Below are positions 56,629-64,000 of a stretch of DNA of 64,000 nucleotides, piece after piece (the first letter of the stretch is position 1; the number at the start of each line of letters is the position of its first letter). Below the pieces are notes generated by a model. That model did no database searches. It worked only from the letters and a program-made list of their open reading frames with translations, and had not been told where the DNA came from. Made by a program: the position numbers and the translations under genes. The stretch is from Holdemanella sp. MSK.7.32 (GTDB taxonomy: Bacteria > Bacillota_I > Bacilli_A > Erysipelotrichales > Erysipelotrichaceae), in contig NZ_JANFYN010000002.1 in assembly GCF_024460475.1 (NCBI RefSeq), positions 1-64,000 on the forward strand. Direction: 5' to 3'.

Positions 56629-57794
56629 GAGATCCTGTGCATGGATATATTCATGTGAAGTATCAAGTGATATGGGATTGCATCAACGCAAAAGAATTTC
56701 AAAGATTGCATCGCATTCATCAATTGGGTGGGGATTTTCAAATCTATCATACGGCGGAGCATTCCCGGTTTTCTCATAGTTTAGGTGTATATGAAATCAC
56801 AAGGCGAATGTGTGAAGAAGTGGATTCAATTGCGGCTACTTTAAGTGAATATGAAAAAATTCAGGTTTTATGTGCTGCTCTGTTGCATGATTTAGGACAT
56901 GGACCATTTTCTCACTTCTTTGAAACACTTCACAAGAAACATCATGAACAAATGACTTGTGATTTAATTTTGGATCCAGAAACAGAAATTCATAAAGCAC
57001 TTATTAAAGAGGATGAGGCTCTTCCACAAAATATTGTGTTGATTCTAACACATCAACATTCAAAACCAATGATGTATCAAATGATTAGTTCACAACTGGA
57101 TGCGGATCGAATGGATTACCTATTAAGAGATGCCTACGAAACGGGTACAAGCTATGGTAATTTCGATTTAGAAAGAATTTTGAGAACTTTACGAGTAAAA
57201 AATGATTCTCTATGTGTGAAAATGAGTGGAATGCACAGTATTGAAGACTATATTATGGCAAGATACCACATGTATTGGCAGGTGTACCTTCATCCAGATG
57301 CCAAATCATATGAAATTATGATTCAACAATTCTTTAAACGATATGCACAAGTACGAAACATAGAAGTATTTGAACCATTATTGAATGGCGAGTTATCGAA
57401 TAAGGATTTTTATTTAATGGATGAACATCGAATGTTCTATGGTTTTCAACAAGCTCTAGAATGTGAAGATGAAATTCTAAAGGATTTCGCAAGTCGAATT
57501 TTGAATCGTCATTTGTTTGAGTGGATAGAAGATCCAAGTCACCAACAAATTCAAGAAATCAAGAATAAATTGGTGGCCTCCGGATACGACTTAGATTATT
57601 ACTATTATGAAGCTATTTCACATTCTAAAGCATATTTGCCTTATACAGAAAATGATGAGAATCAAATAATATGGATGTTAGATTCTAAAAAAGAACGGGT
57701 ATCTTTATCGAGTTGTTCACAGATTGTTAAGGCATTATTAAAGATGAAAAATCAAACAAATAAGCGTATTTATTTTCCAAAAGAAATACTTTAA
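56595..57794 (+). CDS. HD-domain phosphohydrolase (dGTPase-like)
   Basis: About 400 residues. Metal-binding HD motifs: HSRFSHSLGV, LLHDLGHGPFSHFFE and a later DADRMDYLLRDA. Similar to Firmicute YwfO/EF1143, a dNTP triphosphohydrolase. The neighbouring Nudix hydrolase gives a nucleotide-pool theme. AAAGGGGG suggests ATG 56595 rather than 56589. Confidence 0.88.
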   Translation: MFNKTNETKVLRDPVHGYIHVKYQVIWDCINAKEFQRLHRIHQLGGDFQIYHTAEHSRFSHSLGVYEITRRMCEEVDSIAATLSEYEKIQVLCAALLHDLGHGPFSHFFETLHKKHHEQMTCDLILDPETEIHKALIKEDEALPQNIVLILTHQHSKPMMYQMISSQLDADRMDYLLRDAYETGTSYGNFDLERILRTLRVKNDSLCVKMSGMHSIEDYIMARYHMYWQVYLHPDAKSYEIMIQQFFKRYAQVRNIEVFEPLLNGELSNKDFYLMDEHRMFYGFQQALECEDEILKDFASRILNRHLFEWIEDPSHQQIQEIKNKLVASGYDLDYYYYEAISHSKAYLPYTENDENQIIWMLDSKKERVSLSSCSQIVKALLKMKNQTNKRIYFPKEIL

Positions 57795-57798
57795 AAAC

Positions 57799-57826
57799 TA
57801 CGGTAACATGTGATGTGTTACCGTTT
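57799..57826 (+). terminator. Terminator after the HD gene
   Basis: CGGTAACA-TGTGATG-TGTTACCG stem followed by TTTTC. Confidence 0.75.
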
Positions 57827-57925
57827 TCACTTGTGAAAAAATAGTGTAATTTTATAAAAAAAAGAGAATTTTAGATTAATTTTGGTATATTTTCATCAAA
57901 TTGTTATGTTTTTTAATAAATTTTC

Positions 57926-57953
57926 TTGCAAAAAAATCAGAGTGTGATATTAT
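57926..57953 (+). promoter_or_regulatory. Promoter of DUF1934-argS, near-leaderless
   Basis: TTGCAA (57926-57931), 16-base spacer ending in TGA, TATTAT (57948-57953). Predicted start 57959-57961, only two to four bases before ATG 57963; no ribosome site present. Confidence 0.6.
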
Positions 57954-57962
57954 GCACTAGCT

Positions 57963-58349
57963 ATGACAAATCAGGTACATTTATTTGATAAAATTTCGAA
58001 TCAAACATTGTATAAAGGAGAGGCTAAGATTGACTTTTCTGGTAATGAAGGTCTATTAGTTTCTTTTAATAATGATACACATCATTTCGAATGGAAAATT
58101 TGGAAAAAAGGATTGGTAATTCGTAGCGAATCGGATATTATTGTGAATTTGACACTACGTTTAAATAGTCAAACAAAAGGTCACATAGAAACTGAATTTG
58201 GAAAAATAGATTTGGATTGTCATACAAGTCATTATGATGTAGATGAAAATTGTGTAGAAGTTAAATACAGTCTTATACAAGGGAATGAAAAACAAGAATT
58301 TCACTTTGTACTATATATAAATAAGGAGGAGACATATGCAGTCAATTGA
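57963..58349 (+). CDS. DUF1934 (YwiB-like) protein
   Basis: 128 residues, beta-rich, a likely lipocalin-like barrel. Like B. subtilis ywiB it sits directly before argS and overlaps it by 14 bases. Function unknown. No Shine-Dalgarno; the promoter's -10 box ends nine bases before the ATG. Confidence 0.78.
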   Translation: MTNQVHLFDKISNQTLYKGEAKIDFSGNEGLLVSFNNDTHHFEWKIWKKGLVIRSESDIIVNLTLRLNSQTKGHIETEFGKIDLDCHTSHYDVDENCVEVKYSLIQGNEKQEFHFVLYINKEETYAVN

Positions 58350-59970
58350 AGTTGAATTAAAGCAGGCCATTCAAAATGCAGTAAAAAAAGCATTTGATTT
58401 AGATTTAGATGTACAAAACATTGTGGTTGAAACACCAAAAAATAAAGATCACGGCGATTTCTCAAGTAATGTTGCGATGCAATTAACTCGTCAATTACAC
58501 CAGAATCCAAGAATGATTGCACAAAGTATATTAGATGCATTCTCATTGGAAATGGTTTCTAACGTAGAAATTGCAGGACCTGGCTTCTTGAACTTTACAT
58601 TATCAAAAGACCGTTTTAGTACAGTTATTTCTGAAGTGTTAGCTCAGAAAGAAAACTATGGACAACAGCCAGCTAACGGCATTAAAGTGGATTTGGAATA
58701 TGTTAGTGCCAATCCAACTGGATCATTACACTTAGGACATGCTCGTGGAGCTGCATGGGGAGATAGTTGTGCTCGTATCATGAAAAAAGCTGGATACGAT
58801 GTAACTCGTGAATACTATGTGAATGATGCTGGTAATCAGATCACAAACTTAGCATTATCATTAAATGCTCGTTATCGTCAGGCACAAGGAATTCCAACTG
58901 AAATTGGTCAGGACGGATACATGGGTAAGGATGTTGAAGAAAAAGGATATGAATTGGCGAAAGAATATCCACAAACATACTTAGAACCAACAGAAGAGAA
59001 TTTGAAATTCTTCAGAAAAGAAGGAATCAAATTTGAATTAGATAAAATTAGAAAAGACTTAGATCGTTATCGTGTACACTTTGATGTTTGGTCAAGTGAA
59101 CAAAGCATTCGTGATGCTGGTAAAGTAGAAGCAGCTATCAATGAATTAAACGAAAAAGGATATGTATACGAAAAAGATGGAGCATTGTGGTTTGAAACTA
59201 CAAAATTTGGAGATGACAAAGATCGTGTTTTAAGAAAACAAGATGGTTCATTAACATATTTAGTTCCAGATATCGCATATCACAACGATAAATGTCAACG
59301 TGGATTTGACATGTTGGTTGACTTCTTTGGAGCGGATCACCATGGATATATTCCTCGTTTAAAAGCAAGTATGACAGCATTAGGAAATGATGCGGATAAA
59401 TTGCATGTTGATATTATCCAGATGGTTCGTTTAGTATCAAATGGTGAAGAAATGAAGATGTCAAAACGTTTAGGAAATGCAACAACAATTAATGAACTAT
59501 GCGATAAAGTAGGTGTTGATGCAGCTCGTTATTTCTTTGTACAACGTGCATTGGATTCACATTTAGATTTCGATATTGAATTGGCAACTAAGAAATCAAA
59601 TGAAAACCCAGTTTACTATGCACAATATGCTCATGCTCGTATGTGTTCTATTCAAAAACAGGCACAGGATATTGAATTGGCAACAAGTTTTGAAGATTTG
59701 ACAAACGAAAAAGAAATTGAATTAATGAAGTCTTTACAAGAATTCAATAAAGTAATCGTTGAAACTGCTCAATCTCGTCAAGTTCACAAAATGTGTCACT
59801 ATATTCAAAATTTAGCTAGTAAGTTCCACAGTTTCTATAACGCATGTAAAGTTGTAGATCGTGATAATTTAGAACTAAGCGCACAACGTCTAGCCTTAGT
59901 AAAGGCAACACAAATTGTTTTGGCAAACGCATTAGAATGTATTGGTGTTGAAGCCGTTGAATCAATGTAA
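58336..59970 (+). CDS. argS: Arginyl-tRNA synthetase
   Basis: 544 residues. HLGHARGAAWG (HIGH motif) and EEMKMSKRLGN (KMSKS-like), N-terminal additional domain (1-100) for tRNA-Arg D-loop, and DALR anticodon-binding domain at the end. AAGGAGG precedes the ATG. Followed by rpoE. Confidence 0.96.
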   Translation: MQSIEVELKQAIQNAVKKAFDLDLDVQNIVVETPKNKDHGDFSSNVAMQLTRQLHQNPRMIAQSILDAFSLEMVSNVEIAGPGFLNFTLSKDRFSTVISEVLAQKENYGQQPANGIKVDLEYVSANPTGSLHLGHARGAAWGDSCARIMKKAGYDVTREYYVNDAGNQITNLALSLNARYRQAQGIPTEIGQDGYMGKDVEEKGYELAKEYPQTYLEPTEENLKFFRKEGIKFELDKIRKDLDRYRVHFDVWSSEQSIRDAGKVEAAINELNEKGYVYEKDGALWFETTKFGDDKDRVLRKQDGSLTYLVPDIAYHNDKCQRGFDMLVDFFGADHHGYIPRLKASMTALGNDADKLHVDIIQMVRLVSNGEEMKMSKRLGNATTINELCDKVGVDAARYFFVQRALDSHLDFDIELATKKSNENPVYYAQYAHARMCSIQKQAQDIELATSFEDLTNEKEIELMKSLQEFNKVIVETAQSRQVHKMCHYIQNLASKFHSFYNACKVVDRDNLELSAQRLALVKATQIVLANALECIGVEAVESM

Positions 59971-59995
59971 GTATTAAGAGGAGTTTTATTGAATT

Positions 59996-60343
59996 ATGAA
60001 AAAGTCTATGATTGAAGTTGCATATCAAGTATTGACAAATAATAATGGATCTATGCCATTTGTTGATCTTTGGAAAGATGTAAGTCAGGAAATGGGATTT
60101 AATCAAACGCAGTTTGAAGATAATATTGCTCAATTTTATACAGATTTATCTTTAGACGGACGTTTCTTGAACATGTCACAAAATACTTGGGATTTGCGTT
60201 CACGTCACACGTATTCAGAAAGTGTTATGGATACAGATTCTATCGCAATCGATGAAGATGATGAGGATGAAGAAGATTCAGAATTGATTGAAGATGAATT
60301 AGACGAAGTAGAAAAAGAAATGGACGAAGAAGAAAACGAATAA
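59996..60343 (+). CDS. rpoE: RNA polymerase delta subunit
   Basis: 115 residues: HARE-HTH N-terminal domain (1-70) and an acidic tail of Asp/Glu (about 83-115). Firmicute-specific factor that helps recycle RNA polymerase and tunes start site response to NTP levels. Directly follows argS. Confidence 0.93.
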   Translation: MKKSMIEVAYQVLTNNNGSMPFVDLWKDVSQEMGFNQTQFEDNIAQFYTDLSLDGRFLNMSQNTWDLRSRHTYSESVMDTDSIAIDEDDEDEEDSELIEDELDEVEKEMDEEENE

Positions 60344-60406
60344 AAGGCGCTCTTTTCACAATAAATTCACATTGAATTGTTAGAATTAAAGTGGAAAGGA
60401 GAAGGA

Positions 60407-60463
60407 ATGCAAGAAAATCTGCGTCATGCAGATTTTTTTTCTGTGAAAAATTTGATAAACTAG
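60407..60463 (+). CDS. Putative 18-codon leader ORF with an internal terminator
   Basis: ATG after AAAGGAG, encoding MQENLRHADFFSVKNLIN. Its codons contain AATCTGC-GTCAT-GCAGATT followed by eight T (60412-60436). It may simply be the terminator of rpoE. If translated, ribosomes could interfere with the hairpin and control read-through into tagG. Weak support. Confidence 0.3.
   Translation: MQENLRHADFFSVKNLIN
60411..60436 (+). terminator. Terminator between rpoE and the teichoic acid export genes
   Basis: AAATCTGC-GTCAT-GCAGATTT with eight T. About 70 bases after the rpoE stop. Confidence 0.8.
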
Positions 60464-60486
60464 AAGTTGTTAAGGAGAATTTTTAT

Positions 60487-61317
60487 ATGTTTAAAAGCAT
60501 TTCATATGTTATAAAAGAGAATTTTTCAAATGTTTATCGTATTTTCTGTATCGCAAAGTATGAATTGTTGTCAGATATGCGAGATTCAAAATTTGGTATT
60601 TTTTGGAACTTTGCCTCTCCCGCTATCCAAGTTTTCACATATTGGCTAGTTTTTGGTATTGCCTGGGGAAGAAAAGCACAGACATATAGAGGCATCACAG
60701 TAGAATATTTACCATGGCTTGTTGTGGCATTTAGTGTATGGTGGTATATCCGCCCATGCATTGTAGACGGGTGTTCTGCGGTATTCTCAAAAACAAATGT
60801 CATCACAAGAATGAAGTTCCCTGTATCTGTTTTACCGGCAACTGTTTGTTTAAAAGAATTGTTTAATCACTTTGTGATGTTGATTATCACGTTTATCACT
60901 TTGATTTTAAGCGGATGGTATCCAAATCTAAATTGGTTATGGATCATCTATTATATGTTCTGTGCATTTATGCTTGGAGAAGCGATTTCGCTTGTATTAT
61001 CTGTACTTACTATGTTGTGGCGTGATGTAAAGAAATTTATTTCTTCAATCATGCGTATGTTGATGTATATTTCTCCAATCTTATGGGATTGTCATTTTAA
61101 ACCGGATGTTCCATTTGCGAGTATTTTAAATAAGCTTGTGAAGGCAAATCCAATCTATTACATTATTCAAGGATATAGAGATGCTGTATTCTATGGAAGA
61201 AATGTTTTTGATCATCCTGCAATTACACTTTATTTCTGGTGTTTGGTTTTTGCAATTTTTGCGCTAGGATGCTTTTTGATGTATACCTTCAAAAAGAAAT
61301 TCATTGATATGATTTAA
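60487..61317 (+). CDS. tagG: Teichoic acid/polysaccharide ABC exporter, permease (TagG type)
   Basis: About 276 residues with six membrane helices and the ABC-2 motif SPAIQVFTYWLVFG. Pairs with the following ATPase to export lipid-linked polymer to the outer face. AAGGAG marks ATG 60487; an earlier in-frame ATG at 60391 is not preferred because it runs through the terminator. The tagD and CDP-glycerol transferase genes that follow support wall teichoic acid. Confidence 0.88.
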   Translation: MFKSISYVIKENFSNVYRIFCIAKYELLSDMRDSKFGIFWNFASPAIQVFTYWLVFGIAWGRKAQTYRGITVEYLPWLVVAFSVWWYIRPCIVDGCSAVFSKTNVITRMKFPVSVLPATVCLKELFNHFVMLIITFITLILSGWYPNLNWLWIIYYMFCAFMLGEAISLVLSVLTMLWRDVKKFISSIMRMLMYISPILWDCHFKPDVPFASILNKLVKANPIYYIIQGYRDAVFYGRNVFDHPAITLYFWCLVFAIFALGCFLMYTFKKKFIDMI

Positions 61318-61327
61318 GGAGGCTTTT

Positions 61328-62146
61328 ATGTCTAAAGAAGAATATGCTGTTGAAGTCGAAAATATTTCAAAAATCTATACTTTAAGAAATAAAAACAATC
61401 AATATAAAACAGATAAAAAAGAGTTCTATGCCTTAAAAGATGTATCTTTCAAAGTGAAAAAAGGTGATGTTGTTGGAATTTTGGGAACCAATGGTTCTGG
61501 TAAATCAACTTTATCTTTATTGTTGTCAGGAATTTCTGAAATCAACAGTGGTACGATGAAAATTAATGGAGAACAAGCATTGATTGCTATTAACACAGGA
61601 TTGAACCAACAATTAACAGGACTTGAAAACATCAACGTTAAAGGAGCTTTGATGGGATTAAGAAAGAAACGTATCCAGGAAATCACGAATGATGTCATTG
61701 ATTTTGCAGAATTAGGTGATTTCTTATATCAACCAGTTAAAAAATATTCATCAGGTATGAAATCACGTTTAGGCTTCTCCATTTCACTCGCATTAAATCC
61801 AGATATCTTTATTGTCGATGAAGCATTAAGTGTTGGTGATAAAGGTTTTGCGAAGAAATGTATGAAACGAATGATGAAATTAAGAGATGAAGAAGGAAAA
61901 ACAATCTTCTTTATTTCTCACTCGTTAAGTCAGGTTCGTGAATTCTGTAAAACAGGAATGTGGATCGAAGGTGGGCAACTTGTTGAAATGGGAGATATTG
62001 ACAAGGTTTGTGATGATTATTCGGTTTATGTGGATAAGTTAGAGGCTATGAGTAAAAAAGAAAAGAAAAAATTCTTGGATGAAAAATTTGAGAAGCGATT
62101 ATTACCTAAAAAAGAAAAGAAGGGCATCGCAAAATTATTTGGTTAA
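61328..62146 (+). CDS. tagH: Teichoic acid/polysaccharide ABC exporter, ATPase (TagH type)
   Basis: 272 residues. Walker A GTNGSGKST, signature SSGMKSRLGFS, Walker B IFIVDEALSVGD, with the short C-terminal Lys-rich tail in place of the extracellular domain found in B. subtilis TagH. Ten bases after the permease. Confidence 0.9.
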   Translation: MSKEEYAVEVENISKIYTLRNKNNQYKTDKKEFYALKDVSFKVKKGDVVGILGTNGSGKSTLSLLLSGISEINSGTMKINGEQALIAINTGLNQQLTGLENINVKGALMGLRKKRIQEITNDVIDFAELGDFLYQPVKKYSSGMKSRLGFSISLALNPDIFIVDEALSVGDKGFAKKCMKRMMKLRDEEGKTIFFISHSLSQVREFCKTGMWIEGGQLVEMGDIDKVCDDYSVYVDKLEAMSKKEKKKFLDEKFEKRLLPKKEKKGIAKLFG

Positions 62147-62227
62147 TAAAGGAGTTTTAGTGACTCCTTTTCAATTTATCAAAAATAGTTTACAATTACA
62201 GTGTTTATATAGGGAGGTTTATAACTC

Positions 62228-62614
62228 ATGAAAACAGTAATAACATATGGAACTTTTGATTTATTTCATGTAGGCCATTTAAATTTATTACGCCGTGCAA
62301 AAGAATTAGGGGATTATTTAATTGTAGCGGTAAGTAGTGATGAGTTTAATTTGGGTAAAAATAAAGTTTGTAAGATCAAAGATACAGATCGTATGAAGAT
62401 TGTAGAAGCTATTAAATATGTCGATAAGGTAATCCCAGAAACAAGCTGGGAACAAAAAATCGAAGATGTTAAAAAATATAATGTAGATGTATTCGTCATG
62501 GGTGATGATTGGAAAGGAAAATTTGATTTCTTAAAGGATTATTGTGAAGTTGTTTATTTGCCAAGAACTGAGGGTATCAGTACAACACAGCTGAAAGAGG
62601 AATTGAAGGGTTAA
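62228..62614 (+). CDS. tagD: Glycerol-3-phosphate cytidylyltransferase
   Basis: 128 residues: GTFDLFHVGHLNLLRRA (HxGH) and RTEGISTTQLK. Makes CDP-glycerol for teichoic acid backbone. GGGAGG precedes the ATG. The next gene starts two bases after its stop. Confidence 0.94.
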   Translation: MKTVITYGTFDLFHVGHLNLLRRAKELGDYLIVAVSSDEFNLGKNKVCKIKDTDRMKIVEAIKYVDKVIPETSWEQKIEDVKKYNVDVFVMGDDWKGKFDFLKDYCEVVYLPRTEGISTTQLKEELKG

Positions 62615-62615
62615 T

Positions 62616-64000
62616 ATGCGTACTATCAGTATTATCCTTCCTTTTTTTAAGTACAAACATTACTTTAAAGAATGTCTACAAAACTTAGCACAAAGTACAT
62701 TTAAAGATTTTGAATTAATTGTCGTATTAGATCATCCAACTGAAGATATTGACGATTTATTAGAAGAATATAATTCTATTTTTGATATGCGCATTTATAC
62801 ATTGCCAGAAGGTGTAACAGGTGTAGCTGCATGTCGAAATGTTGGAATTCAACAAGCTAAAGGTGCCTACCTTTACTTTTTAGATAGCGATGACTATGTT
62901 TTAGAAGATACTCTACAAAATATGATCAAAGCTATGGATCATGATGTAGATATGGTTAATGGTGTATTGAATCACACTTGGAACAACAAGGCCAACTATC
63001 TTCATAAAGTAGAAAATGAGGAAGTAGATGAAGAAGATCAAGAAGAAAGAGAACAGCGTCGCTTAAATAAGCTTTCTGATTTTGTTTCATTCGCATCCTA
63101 TGAAAAAGATGAGCAGCAAGCTCAGGCTATTTTCTATACAATGGACAATCGTAGAGGTATCCGAACTTTTACTGTATTAGGCAATTTGTATAATCGTGAT
63201 TTTGTCGTTCGAAATAATTTTAAATTTAATGAGAACTTCAGATATTACAGTGATATGACATTTATGTGTCCTCTATTAGAAAAGCTAAATACAGCTTTAA
63301 GAGTGGAAGATGCGATTTATGTAAAACGTAAACACAATGATCCAATTAACGAACCTGCTTTGAGTCAGGAAGAAAATGACAATCGTTTTAATGAAAGATG
63401 TGATGCGGTTGAATATACACGTACACTTTTAAAAGAAGAGGGTGTTGTGCGTTTTTGTTTAGATCGTAAAATTGTATCTTACTTTGTATCTAAAATGTCT
63501 AAACGAATCCGTCGCAGCCAAGATGATCTATGGCGTACAGACTATTTTGAAAGAATTGCTAAAACAATCGATGGCATTCGTCCAGAAGTGATGAATCGAT
63601 ATAAGCGTAATTCGAAAAAGATGGTGGCTTGTTTACAGAATCGTGATTTAAAGGGAGTACAAAGCTGCGTTCGAAGAAAATTAGGAATTAAAAAATTCTT
63701 TAGGGTCTTCAAAAATAAGAATGTATTATTTAAATTAGCTTATTATCACATTTATTCAAAAAAACCAATTCAAGATAATGTGATTCTGTTTGAGACATTT
63801 ATGGCTAAAAACTATTCGGACAGCCCAAAATATATTTATGAATACATTGCCAAAAATTATCCAGGAAAATACAAGTGTGTATGGGCATTGAATGATGGTC
63901 ATGAAGTTCCTTATGGAGCGGAAGTCGTAAAACGTTTCTCGTTCAAATATGCTTATTATTTAGCTGTAAGTAAATATTTTGTATTTAATGTAAGACAACC
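62616..64000 (+). CDS. GT2 glycosyltransferase fused to CDP-glycerol glycerophosphotransferase (partial)
   Basis: Open to the right edge, at least 461 codons. Residues 1-230 are a GT2 domain (TISIILPFFK, CRNVGIQQAKGA, FLDSDDYV). From about residue 380 a CDP-glycerol glycerophosphotransferase domain begins (FETFMAKNYSDSPKYIYEYI). This two-domain protein would use the CDP-glycerol made by TagD and extend or decorate a glycerol-phosphate polymer. No stop is seen before 64000. Confidence 0.85.
   Translation, partial: MRTISIILPFFKYKHYFKECLQNLAQSTFKDFELIVVLDHPTEDIDDLLEEYNSIFDMRIYTLPEGVTGVAACRNVGIQQAKGAYLYFLDSDDYVLEDTLQNMIKAMDHDVDMVNGVLNHTWNNKANYLHKVENEEVDEEDQEEREQRRLNKLSDFVSFASYEKDEQQAQAIFYTMDNRRGIRTFTVLGNLYNRDFVVRNNFKFNENFRYYSDMTFMCPLLEKLNTALRVEDAIYVKRKHNDPINEPALSQEENDNRFNERCDAVEYTRTLLKEEGVVRFCLDRKIVSYFVSKMSKRIRRSQDDLWRTDYFERIAKTIDGIRPEVMNRYKRNSKKMVACLQNRDLKGVQSCVRRKLGIKKFFRVFKNKNVLFKLAYYHIYSKKPIQDNVILFETFMAKNYSDSPKYIYEYIAKNYPGKYKCVWALNDGHEVPYGAEVVKRFSFKYAYYLAVSKYFVFNVRQ

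Noticed and set aside
57820..57840. parS-like palindrome TTTTCACTTGTGAAAA
   Set aside because: Central CACGTG is replaced by CACTTGTG, so it does not match the ParB consensus; it is next to a terminator.
1..64000. tRNA or rRNA genes and insertion sequences
   Set aside because: I scanned for T-arm motifs, rRNA signatures and transposase frames and saw none; only the SRP RNA and T-box were supported.

Overview
This window is about 64 kb of low-GC chromosomal DNA centred on a bacterial replication origin. Gene content (dnaA, dnaN, yaaA, recF, gyrB, gyrA; rpmH, rnpA, yidC, khpB; a serS T-box; teichoic acid genes; an rpoE-type delta subunit) marks a Firmicute. The AT-rich composition and reduced, rearranged order around the origin suggest the Erysipelotrichia or a close relative; this placement is inference. 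TGA is used as a stop codon (for example at the end of mfd), so it is not a mycoplasma-type genetic code.

Layout. 0.2-6.3 kb: F1Fo ATP synthase operon in which a free delta gene is missing and a delta C-terminal domain is fused to the alpha subunit. 6.4-9.5 kb: FtsX-type ABC transporter pair behind a promoter covered by two tandem dyads. 9.8-15.5 kb: accessory genes, namely a truncated D-lactate dehydrogenase, an SRAP DNA-protein crosslink protein, an intracellular alpha-L-fucosidase, and a CsbB/GtcA/YfhO-type glycosylation set whose yfhO-like gene has an in-frame TGA. 15.6-20.9 kb: LmbE-type deacetylase with a two-component system, a DUF2798 protein, YggS and a cell-wall amidase. 20.9-29.1 kb: minus-strand run mutS-mutL-miaA-tcdA-dgkB-cnnm. 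29.2-31.8 kb: a SEDS protein, NAD kinase and a CYTH protein. 31.8-32.9 kb: a helix-turn-helix/coiled-coil protein facing a dense array of TTCATAT/ATATGAA repeats. 32.9-46.8 kb: recR, dnaX (with a perfect parS inside it), tadA, SRP RNA, serS with its T-box, gyrA, gyrB, recF, yaaA, dnaN and dnaA, nearly all on the minus strand. 46.8-47.2 kb: oriC. 47.2-64 kb: plus-strand genes: two FemABX ligases, rpmH-rnpA-yidC-khpB, pth-mfd-rqcP, nudix, HD hydrolase, DUF1934-argS-rpoE, then wall teichoic acid export (tagGH), tagD and a GT2/CDP-glycerol transferase cut by the window end.

How it fits together. Gene orientation flips at oriC: minus to the left, plus to the right, so most housekeeping genes are transcribed with the replication fork. 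The ATP synthase operon and several accessory genes on the left are head-on. The most unusual items are the delta-alpha ATP synthase fusion, the repeat array with its adjacent DNA-binding/coiled-coil protein and the related 8-mer TCATATGA scattered through the left origin-proximal arm, the parS site inside dnaX, and several promoters whose -10 box lies exactly six bases before an ATG (leaderless candidates).
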